DNA of 34,397 bases from Basidiobolus ranarum (taxonomy: Eukaryota > Basidiobolomycota > Basidiobolomycetes > Basidiobolales), in the NCBI GenBank assembly GCA_040143965.1, contig JASJQH010000066.1:1-34397 (forward strand). Reading direction: 5' to 3'. Positions 21,400 through 30,759 of the stretch are shown piece by piece. A program made the translations under genes and the position numbers. Under the pieces are notes generated by a model that saw nothing but the letters and a program-made list of their open reading frames with translations, was not told the origin of the DNA and did not search any database. The stretch's first letter is position 1; each line of letters opens with the position of its first letter.

Positions 21400-22690
21400 T
21401 TAGTTTTAGGGAGCGTTTGGCCATTCGCAAATCGAACCCGTGAATTACGCAAGAAAATCCTATGCAATGGCTATGCAGCATCCAAGCACTCAAAGTATTG
21501 AGCATTCATCAGTATAGACAGGCTATGCCAACAGTGACGAAGGGCCATCTACGTCGACAAAAGAGACAATACTTGTTGAGTTGGCTGACAAAGGGATACT
21601 TTCGACTGATGAGACAGAGAAAGAGATTTAGACCAATGGGCAGATTTTTAGAGAGTCGTGGTGCATGAGTTTGCTTCCTTTGGCAACTCCCCGTGTTACA
21701 CCCGATAGTAGGGTAGAAATATGCGGCGTTTCTACAACTCGATTTAAGTGGGATCGATTTATCTGTGGAGCTGACTGAATACTTGCTGCATTGTTGAGAA
21801 AACTCAAGCAATTCTCAGAAATCAGCAGCATTGATGCAAGCGGGATGTCTGGTTGAGAGCTTAATATGATGAAACTATTACAAATAAGTTCGGAATGTGT
21901 CTTCCCTTAAATTGATACCTTTCCAATGCGTAGAGCTCGATTAGATCTAGTTTCATTAGTACTGATTTGGCACCTGCCATGTAAGCTATTTAGCTTGCTT
22001 ACTATAGTGCGTACGCAGTTCCTATGTTGGATTGGCTTTCTTTTGGAGCGGAACAGTCATCATTCGATAGACTCCATTGTGTGAAACAATCCTTCAGCCA
22101 TTCTTCATAATGAAGGTTGCTTCCCCAAGTGTTTCTATCTAGATCTCCCCAAAGGCTTACCACCTTGCTTTTCTATGTAAGAAACACAGTTCCGGTTTCT
22201 GCAGCCTCCTATTGGCCTGCGATGAGCCACATATGAAAGAGGCAAGATCTAGAAGGTGAGTAGCATCCCTTAAACAGAGTTCGGTTGCATCTTGTGCCCT
22301 GATGAGGTTTACCATGCTGGAGCTCTAGCGACATCCAGTGGAAGGATTTACCTCGATGCTCTAGAGAGAGCGACAAGGTTTGATGATCCTGGGCTCCCTT
22401 GAAGCTAGCTCATGCTCGTGGTCAGCCATTGCAACAGATTTGCTCAAAGAAAACAAAAGAGCTAGGAGCATTAGGAAATAATAGAATTCCCAAATACACC
22501 CGCTGTTTGATGCATCCGACCGCTAAATTCCTACATTTACCTCCACTGCTTATGGAAACGTACATACTATTAAACAGTATTGTTGCAAAGCCTAAACTTC
22601 CTCACATTATCCCTCTGAAATGCGATTTAATAATAGTGCTGGCCAAGTGGAGGAGGAAGCTGAGCAGGATCAAGTTGTTTTGGTGATTTC
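21400..22690 (+). mobile_element. Decayed coding-like stretch, possibly an old transposon
   Basis: Plus-strand frames read like an eroded protein. One Ser/Thr/Glu-rich stretch around 21500-21640 includes GPSTSTKETILVELADKGI, and later pieces near 22620-22680 include GQVEEEAEQDQVVLV. The pieces fall in different frames with many breaks, so it is a fossil if it was ever coding. No catalytic motif was found, so class and ends are unknown. The acidic, hydrophilic composition would suit a structural (gag-like) region, which is a guess. Confidence 0.25.
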
Positions 22691-22877
22691 AAACTTTTCC
22701 GTTCATGATGCAAACAGTTTATAGAGTTTAATGTGCCAGATGTTTAGAATCCTATTTTCAACTGAATCAATGGATAGATTACATATAACAATGCTCACTA
22801 ACGAAATCTTGTTCGAGAGCGAGATTCATCAGTTCACCTTGCATCGTCCAATCAACGCCGGCGAGTATTTATTGGTT

Positions 22878-22885
22878 TATATAAA
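22878..22885 (+). promoter_or_regulatory. TATA box of ATG22
   Basis: TATATAAA, 176-183 bases upstream of the ATG at 23061. A C/T-rich stretch (about 23035-23055) follows near the start codon. Confidence 0.5.
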
Positions 22886-23060
22886 TTAGTGAGACCGTCA
22901 AAGCATTAAAAAGTGAAGCTCATCAGACTTTGACAGTGTCTTTCACTGGCTTTCTACTTTCAGAAATAGTGACTAGCTTTCTAGACTATTTCTTGTCGCA
23001 TTTTGCACTCCCTTCATTTTTATTTCAGGCTTGATTGCCATCCCACCCTCCCCTATTAAT

Positions 23061-24912
23061 ATGCCTTTCTACGCAAAAGACAACTGCACGTTTCCTTTCA
23101 CAAATCTTTACCAAGCCATCAGACACAACCATGGTATTTCTTTGCGGCATTCTAGCCTCTCTCTCACTGCTTTTGAACTCATCCCTTTTTCTTAGGCCAC
23201 AGCTACACTGCGTTAAACAATACTGACGGCAACTCCGCAGTCAGATCTGATAACCTTTCCGACCTAGAATGCCGTTATGAAGCACCAGTGGTGACACAAA
23301 AGGAACTCCGCGGTTGGTACGGATATGGCTTTGCGGTTAGTACTTTACTGATGAAACCATCAACGAGAAGAAAACCATTTATTGATGTACATTCAACTTC
23401 GATTACAGTGCGAACCATTCTCAGTATCTGCCTTAGGTGTATTCATACCCATCATTCTGGAATCTTTGGCAGCAGAGGCTGGCTACGAGCTCGACTACTA
23501 CACACCTTGTGATACTTCAGCAGCCCAGTATAACTGTGTGATCAAAATTGGGAGTGTCTATGTTGGTACCAATAGCTTCTCATTATATGTCCGCGCTATA
23601 TCTGTAGCCTTTCAAGCATTTGTGTTCATCGGCTGTGGCGCAATTGCTGATCATGGAAGTAAGTACATCATTATAGAATTGCAGTAAATTATCTTCAGTT
23701 TTTAATTGCTTCCTGTCAGGGTGGCGTAAAACATTCCTCTTACTCTTTGCGATGATGGGCTCTATCTCTGGAATGCTCTTTCCTATTGCGTACAAGCCTT
23801 CTCTATGGTGGCTCGCTACGATACTTAGTATAATAACTTGTGTCTGCTTCGGAGCTTCTTTCGTATTTTATGCATCATATATTCCCACTCTTACTCGTTA
23901 TCATCCCAACGTTCTTGAAGTTCATTCGCAAGGCGATGAAGAGGAGGTTGCTCGCGTCACTGAAAAGGTAGCAAATTCTATCTCAAGCAAAGGGATGGCT
24001 TGGGGATATTTTGCCGGAGTAATAGTATTGGCCATCTCTGCAGTTATTGTTTACGTACTAGGCCAATCTAACTACAGGTAAATAGGTCTATCTAGGCTTT
24101 GTCATTGAAATTCTCACTAAACCACTTCATACCTCAGTATGCAAATCGCGTGTGCCTTCACCTGCTTTTGGTGGTTTATCTTCACATATGCACCCTACAA
24201 ATGGCTAAAATCTCGACCTGGACCGCCACTCCCTGAAGGAGAGTCCTACTTGCTGTATTCTTGGAAGAAAATGTTCAACACTGTATCTCATATATCGCAG
24301 TTAACTCAAACATTCCGTTTTCTATTGGCTTGGTTCTTCATCTCAGACGCTATCTCGACTACCACATCGATATCAATATTGTTCTGCAAAACTGTTCTTG
24401 GCATGGGTCATGCTGAGCTTTTGATTGCAGGCATCATAGTTCCACTCACTGCCGGCATAGGAAATTTCATGTGGCTACATATACAAAGGAAGTATAGGCT
24501 CCACACCAAATTCATGATCACCATGTTAGTTTCGATGTACGCCGTTCTACCCATTTATGGTCTACTAGGGTTTGTACTTCCTTTTGGGATTCGTCATCAA
24601 GCTGAAGCGTGGGGAGTTTGTATATACATTGGCATTCTCCTTGGAGCTGTTCAATCATTCTGCCGTGTCATGTATTCAGAACTCCTTCCACCTGGCAAAG
24701 AGAGCGAATTCTTCAGCTTATATCAAATTACTGATAAGGGATCAGCTTGGATTGGTCCATTGATTTGCGGAGCCGTGGCTGACTACACTCAAAATTTAAG
24801 ATATGCTTTCTGGCCCATTGTGGTAATGTTGCTTATTCCAGTGATGGTGATTCGCAGTGTCAACGTTAGTGAGGGCAAAGCCCAAGCTCAAAGATACCAA
24901 ATGAAAAATTAA
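23061..24912 (+). CDS. ATG22: Atg22-family vacuolar amino-acid effluxer, 5 exons, 531 aa
   Basis: Yeast Atg22 is a major-facilitator-like protein of the vacuole membrane that returns amino acids to the cytosol after autophagic breakdown. Exons are 23061-23133, 23196-23335, 23409-23658, 23720-24077 and 24138-24912. The introns are 60-73 bases, GT...AG, and the frame holds to TAA. The start exon encodes MPFYAKDNCTFPFTNLYQ. The family hallmark is at residues 59-80: QKELRGWYGYGFACEPF followed by SALGVFIPIILE. Next comes the first lumenal loop with paired Cys, then IADHGRWRK at the end of the second membrane helix, as in the family. About twelve hydrophobic segments are visible. Between the halves lies an acidic loop (HSQGDEEEVARVTEKVAN) and KGMAWGYFAG. 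The second half has TDKGSAWIGPLICGAVADYT, the conserved late motif. The length is normal for the family and nothing is missing. It is convergent with the mitochondrial gene, with about 740 bases between them. Confidence 0.95.
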
Positions 24913-25648
24913 GTAAACCTGTGGAACCCAATCGAATCTATCATGAACGCAACATAGAGTTGAACTGCCGACCTTCCTTCATTGTAAACATACTTTCCAT
25001 ATCCCGTCCCCATTGTATTGTAATCTTTAAAACGTCTCGGCATGTATTAGCTCAAATATGACATAAACTCGCCTTTTTACGTTCTATTATCTGTTAGCTA
25101 TCGGCAGCAAATTTACAAGTGACATTTTTTTGATGTTTAAGTTGCGTTCTTATATCCACACAATCCGTAATGTCTTTACCGCCACTACCTTTTTGAAATG
25201 ATCACTGAGCGTCACAACACCTTTTTCCAACTCAATATTTGCTTTCACAAAATCTCTCGAATCAATGAATTAATTGATAAACCACGTCAAAACCGACATT
25301 TCAGTAGGCCCTTGACTCCAATCATAGCCTTAAAGTACTCCTCCAACTCAGGTCCGTCATATGATGGTCAGAACTTTTATCACCATGGCGATTTAGCCTT
25401 TGTGTACATTTTGGCATCGTAAACCTCCAACCCCACCGCTTATTCAAGAGATATAACCCAGATGTTATCTTATTTCTGGTAAATAGAATCGCAAGAAGCA
25501 AAGGTAGTAGATATTACAATAGAATGCTATAAGAAAATAACAGTTTTATGAGATGTGGAGGTGAAATGATTCTACCAACAGGTCAATATGAAGGAAAGTA
25601 GAAAGAATCAAAAGAACTTGATGAATGAATGAATAAATCAGCGTTGAA
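24913..25648. other. Intergenic stretch between convergent genes
   Basis: 3' flanks of ATG22 (plus) and the mitochondrial gene (minus). A 74-codon plus frame at 25198-25422 and antisense readings of the same DNA all look equally plausible as peptides, so I support none. A short TGAA/GAAT repeat occurs near 25620-25636. Confidence 0.5.
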
Positions 25649-26369
25649 TTAAAGTCTACGCTTGAACAATGAATGCACCTCCTGTTCAACTGCCCAAATA
25701 TGAGTTTTAAGCTCGAGATGTTCAATATTAGCCGAATCCTAATTTAGAAGTTCAATAAAGTTATTATGATTCTCGTATCAGAAAGAAAATCAATATATTC
25801 TTGGCTTACATGAAGTTTACGTAATTCACGTCGAGTTTTCTCTACTTTTTCTTTACTAACCAGGTTATTCTTGAAGTCGTTTAATTCCCCATCAACCACT
25901 TCGATCTTTTGGGCATATTCCTTAACCTGTAAGAAAAGTGGAATAAAATTCGTTGGGTAAGAACAACACATCAAACAGGTTCTTATTTGGTTGAAGTTTT
26001 ACCTGGTCAGTAGAGGCCTTAAGTTCGTCGACTGCACGTAGGATTTTGGTGGAAGCATTTTGATACTCCTCTAAGAGGCAGTAATAGCTCAAAGCACCAG
26101 CGGTCGAACCACCTATAATGAATCCCAGTATACTAAGAATATTATCACCATTAGTACAAGCATAACAAAGATAAACTAGTCAGTATCCAATATTAGCTGG
26201 AGTTTCCTTACCCTCCTCCAATGCTACCCATCTTCTTCTTAACTACTTTAATTTCGTTAGTACGTTCAGCGAATGCTCCACTAGAAGCTTCAAGTCTTTG
26301 AACGGTAGTGGAAAATCCACGACGAACTGAAATAGAACGAACAGTGCGACACAAAGTAGTCATGACCAT
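25649..26369 (-). CDS. Small mitochondrial inner-membrane coiled-coil protein, 4 exons, 164 aa
   Basis: Exons 26212-26369, 26003-26132, 25810-25926 and 25649-25738 are separated by introns of 71-79 bases (GT...AG), and the frame is continuous to TAA. Residues 1-25 form an Arg-rich, acid-free presequence with a typical cleavage context, RRGF then STT. One membrane segment follows at about 49-70, built on glycines: GSIGGGILGFIIGG, then STAGALSYYCLL. After it comes EEYQNASTKILRAVDELKAS and a long heptad-like coiled coil through VKEYAQKIEVVDGELNDF to the end. I infer an inner-membrane protein anchored once with a coiled-coil domain. The layout resembles uncharacterised small mitochondrial proteins of other fungi as I remember them, but I cannot name the family. 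The Gly-rich helix recalls Mic10-like packing (speculative). The start at 26369 has an ACCATGG context; an in-frame ATG two codons later is an alternative. Confidence 0.82.
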
Positions 26370-28069
26370 GGTTGAATATAGTTTTTTTAAAAAAATATAT
26401 CTTAGGAATAGAACGAAGCCTATAAAAACAGCAGGGGAATGAAACCAAAGAAACGATTACTCTCTATAATAGCTAACTTCTCATCATAAGGAAAGGAAAT
26501 AAGATATATGAACTTACAGGAAAATCAGGTGAACAACTTGGAATATGCGTTGGATTATCACTTGGGAGGAGATATATATCTTCAAACCAGAGAGGAAAGA
26601 TAGTGACAATATTTTACACCCGAGAATGTAAGGCAAGTAAAATGATTAACCTAGCAATAATCTCTTTACAACTATGGTCTAGTGAATCGATCATTGGCAA
26701 CCCAAATCTATACATCCACCAATTTTTCAATGGATAATTTAGTTAACTTGCCGATTTTAGCACGGATTTCATTGGATTGAATCAACTCCCCTGTATTTTT
26801 GTTCAACCCTCCCACCCATTCATTGGCCAACCAAAAAGCATGGGGGAGTATGTGGGGAATGCTCTTGATGCATCCCATCATCCCCAGCTAGTTCAACAGC
26901 TCAAGATCTCTGTTTGTGAACTGGGAAGAAACGGTGTTTAACTAAAACAGTTCGTCACCAAACGTGTCAAATGCCATTCCTCCGTTAGTTATCCTGAATA
27001 TATAACACTCAATACACCCATTAATAGTACATGACCCTAGACCCTCTGAATAAGCCAACTATTAAATAAATGGACATGAAAGCTCAACAGCTCAAGATAA
27101 TCAACAACACTCAGATTAACCAGTGAATAGCGCAAATTTTAACCAACATTTAATCATTTACTCACTCGGTGACCCTACACTTTACTGCAGAGACAAACCC
27201 CAAAATCCCACCCAACTATTGAAATTTGACTTTGAGATTACTCTCAACATGGCTGAAGAGTTTTAAAAGTACAATTGTCATGTAGTGATTATCTCACTTA
27301 ATTTCATGGAACATAAACAACGAAGCAGTTAGGAAATGGGTTAAGAGCGAAGGGTTTGAAATACCTAGAGTAGCCATACACCTAACTTTAGGAACAATGC
27401 TAGATGAAAGTCAAGTCTTGAAGAGAGGTGAGAGTGGGCAACGACTAGTTCGTAGCACGTGATATACCAAGGTTGTGATAACATTTCTGTGACGTAATGT
27501 TGGAAGAGTAACTTCATAGAGAAGATCGGAACTCTAAGTAAGTAAAGTAAGTGAATGTTCAGATAATGAGCCAAACTTAGACTCGAAACAAACAGATTAA
27601 AGTAGCTTCGGAGATATAGTGAGAATCGAATGCAATGTGAGTGATAGTGAAACATATCGCAAGTAGAATTTCATAGATAGCGGAGCTGCGAAAGATGTGC
27701 GAGAACATGAATACTCAGTCGGTCTCAGTTTCCAAAAACCTATAGGTTGCATGCATATTACTAGAGCACTTGAACGAAGAGAGACGCTATGCTCAACAGA
27801 GAATATCTACTAATGGTGGATACACCATCGGCCACTAAGATAACTCACCGTTTCGTTGGGACTGGCAACCTTCCACTGATGTATTGGCTCTGTGTCGGAT
27901 AGCATGCTTATCTGATGCGCATATGAAATAATTATACGATCTATGATGTGGCTGTGACACTTGTTTCAACCTAAACCATAAAAATATGAATTTGAGTATA
28001 AAGATTGCGGTGTGGATTATCTGAGGACCCTTCACACTACGCAAACAAATAGCCCTTGATGCCTCGACT
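26370..28069. other. Gene-free stretch upstream of the mitochondrial gene
   Basis: No gene is supported. CCAAT pentamers (read on the minus strand) lie at 26693-26697, 26771-26775 and 26822-26826, about 320-460 bases before the start of the mitochondrial gene. They could bind a HAP-type complex, but the pentamer is common. A hydrophobic minus frame at 27365-27655 has no motif. The remainder is A+T-rich without structure that I recognise. Confidence 0.45.
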
Positions 28070-29250
28070 GCTATTATCGGAATTCGAAGGATATTTAGCT
28101 AGCGTTACCGAGCTGGTACACCCATTCGCCACCAGCAAATATCGCCAAGTGGGAAGAATCTCGGGCGGTTTCCATTTGGGGATTGACTTTGAGACAATTA
28201 CCTACCAATACCTCACGTAGCCTGTCTCACCACCTCAACAAGATTGCATTAATTCTGAATTGAATTGTACTCTACAGTGCAAGATGGCAAATACGGATGT
28301 TTCCTTGAGAATTGAATCTAATCGGTAATGCTATTACAACGCTCCGAGCAACCAGGCCAATTGGCAGCAATGCGCTTATGATTATGTGGTTACTGTGCCA
28401 ATGGTGTTCAACCTTGGCACTACCAGCATATCATCCCCATGGTTACATATCATACACCGACTTACACCTGGAAGCTCTTATGGATCAATCAAGCTCAAAA
28501 GAAATGAGAACTCTGGATTGCTCCAGTTACAACAGGGTGCTTGGTCATAAACCACATAAAACGGTATAATATGGGAATTTGCCAATATAAGCATCTGGTT
28601 CAAAGATCTCGGGTGCTGCTGGATCGTCCGTGTCATCACTGGATCCTGACATATACTTGATAAATAGTTACCCGAACTGACATATTTATCACCAATGGCG
28701 GTTTGGTTGCTGTGTTAATAGTACACCCATGAGAATTTGGGGTGTCTGCAAGATGGGAATCTCTGGAATTCAGGGGATTTTCCGTTTGGAAGCACTATAC
28801 TATTTTCGAGAATGTCGGTGATATCCAGGATTTCCCTTACAATCGCTGACTGAGTGGTTGCCATTTGGATTATTCGGTTCCCCAAAATTATCCAGGATTT
28901 TGATTTTTGTTGGCTTGAATAGGATTATATATGACTTGGCTTGTCGGTATGCAGGGGTGCAAATACCATTCTCAACGGTGATCCCGATGATTGGTTACTA
29001 CCGAAAGTTCAGCATTTCTTTCAACTTCTGCATGAGAAGAGACTCTTTGTCCAGGAGATTCACGGAAATATGTTGGTGTCGGGCCCAAGAGAATTGTGAG
29101 TCTTGACAATTCAAGTAACAAGCTTGGGATTGACCCTTCGATTTCTGGATGATTATTGGGTCTAGTATTGGCTTTCAGAATCATCTCAATCCTCAATTCA
29201 CGATGATTCGCGGATGTTGAAAATATGGATTCTAGGTGGTTCCTTTTTTA
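28070..29250 (+). mobile_element. Possible eroded Ty3/gypsy-like reverse-transcriptase relic
   Basis: Around 28858-29040 one plus frame reads LPFGLFGSP and, further on, MIGYYRKFSISF. These resemble the MPFGL and L-GYYR-FI-F landmarks of gypsy reverse transcriptases, in the right order but much closer together than normal. No other landmark, LTR or end is visible, and the whole stretch has many breaks. If real, it is a very old fossil. Chance resemblance is possible. Confidence 0.25.
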
Positions 29251-29293
29251 CCAACCGAACTTTGCAATAAGCGACGGATGCGAAAATTCATCG

Positions 29294-29507
29294 TGATCAT
29301 GATCAAGGGCTATGTGCTATAGAACGAGACTGCTATTGAGGGTTTATAGTGATCTTCGATAGTAACCACATTGATAAGGGATCACACGAAGTTGTATCAC
29401 ATAGTAACAGGTGATCAGCGGAGATGAGCCCTTGATCAGCACTGTTGGAGATAAGTAGTTTACAACTTTGGCCATCAATAAGCTTTGATCATTGGATACG
29501 TTGATCA
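29294..29507. promoter_or_regulatory. Cluster of six TGATCA palindromes upstream of the forkhead gene
   Basis: Perfect TGATCA hexamers occur at 29294, 29300 (back to back, giving a 12-base palindrome), 29412, 29433, 29486 and 29502. They lie 195-410 bases before the forkhead ATG. Near-matches (TGATCT at 29350) sit between them. The word is scattered thinly elsewhere in the window. The spacing and palindromic form suggest a binding site for a dimeric transcription factor, possibly controlling the forkhead gene. No known factor is assigned. Confidence 0.4.
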
Positions 29508-29607
29508 CTGACTATTGCACAAATCCTTGGCTCGAATCCAAGTTCGATGATTTCTATAACGAATTCTCGGACCCGGCTCTGCTTTTTTTAACCACACTTA
29601 CATCTCT

Positions 29608-29615
29608 TATATAAA
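29608..29615 (+). promoter_or_regulatory. TATA box of the forkhead gene
   Basis: TATATAAA followed by G, 86-93 bases before the ATG at 29701 and about 100 bases downstream of the TGATCA cluster. Confidence 0.6.
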
Positions 29616-29700
29616 GCTATTGCCAGGTCGAAGGATTTCCCATTCATCTACTATCAATACACTATTTTCATTTATATAATTTTTGGGACAACTTGCTATA

Positions 29701-30759
29701 ATGGTTTCTACCATCAACCTTCAAATGAGCTCAATCTTCATGGAAGATTTCACAGATAACTCAGACACTTCCACTTGTCCTTCCCCAATTACCACCTCTA
29801 TCTCCGGATACAACTCCGACAATTCAGAGGAGGAGCCTTCCAACAATCCGACGGAAGAGAAAAGCTCCAACGAGCCCAAGCTCACATATGCAACTTTAAT
29901 CGCTCAAGCCATCATGTCCACATCTGAGCAAAAAACATTGCTACAAGACATATACTCGTATATTACCACCAACTATGAGTATTATCGCACATGCAGCAAA
30001 CAGTGGCAGGTAAATAAGCAATCTTCGTCGTACAGTATTTCGATTTCTATACTCATATAACATTCTTAGAACTCAATTCGTCACAATCTCTCACTTCACA
30101 AAGCCTTTTGCAAGTTACCTCGTCAAAAGGGTACTCCTGGAAAGGGGAATTTTTGGACTCTGACTGATGAATATAAAAAGTTTTATATCGACGGAGAGTT
30201 ACATATCCCTAAAGGCTACGAGTTGGTCAAAGAAGGCACAAAAACTAAGAGCAAGGGAAAAGTCACCAAGGCCTCTCTTCGTCAACAAGTAGCCCCATAC
30301 TGTAAGCCATCTGACGGAAGCATTTTACCTAGTCCTCCACCAAGTACGATTGAGCATGTTAATCTATCCAGTATTTCTGGTACACCGAAATCCAACCGAG
30401 ATCTTTTACCTACTCCGGACTCCACTCCCAACAGCCTTTGTTATAATCTCGACGACACTCCTACACATGCAAGAGTGAAAAGAATGTGTATGAATGAATC
30501 GGAGGGCTTTGGGACCCACGACCAGCAATTGCTATTCCCTGACCTCAACCTATACAATTATGAAGTTTACCAACAGATGTACAGTAGTACCCTGGCCTCT
30601 GCCACTGCATATCAGAATATGCTTTATGATACATACCCTGAAATGAAGGTTGTACCAATAGAGATGGGTATAGCGCCTGAACTCCTCATGGGACCCAACC
30701 CGGGGTTCTTTCAAACTACTGAATCGTTTGATGTTGAATGTTTCTTGAAATTCGAGTAG
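29701..30759 (+). CDS. Forkhead-domain transcription factor, 2 exons, 332 aa
   Basis: Exons 29701-30009 and 30070-30759 are joined across a 60-base intron (GTAAAT...TTCTTAG), with the frame intact. The forkhead (winged-helix) domain lies at about residues 60-146: [20 protein letters not shown], then [13 protein letters not shown], the recognition helix [13 protein letters not shown], and KGNFWTL in the wing. The intron falls directly before NSIRHN. Residues 1-58 are acidic and Ser/Thr-rich and could activate transcription. The C-terminal 180 residues are low in structure, with Ser/Thr-Pro sites ([16 protein letters not shown]) that suit proline-directed kinases, and a Tyr/Met-rich end ([14 protein letters not shown]). 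It is shorter than yeast Fkh1/Fkh2 or Hcm1, and I see no FHA domain. An in-frame ATG at codon 9 is an alternative start. Targets cannot be read from sequence. Confidence 0.92.

Noticed and set aside
24572-24763. 63-codon plus-strand frame
   Set aside because: Alternative frame inside the last exon of ATG22.
25198-25440. Peptide-like readings on both strands (for example a minus-strand stretch with YDGPELEEYFKAMIG)
   Set aside because: Three different frames of the same DNA look equally protein-like, none has an exon structure, and the stretch is the 3' flank of two convergent genes.
11629-26369. Idea that LST2-like, BZZ1-like and ATG22 form a functional endomembrane gene cluster
   Set aside because: The genes are kilobases apart, on both strands, and separated by repeats and unrelated genes. 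Shared cellular location alone is weak evidence.
27365-27655. 96-codon hydrophobic minus-strand frame
   Set aside because: Hydrophobicity follows from T-rich composition; no motif, poor start context, no neighbouring exons.
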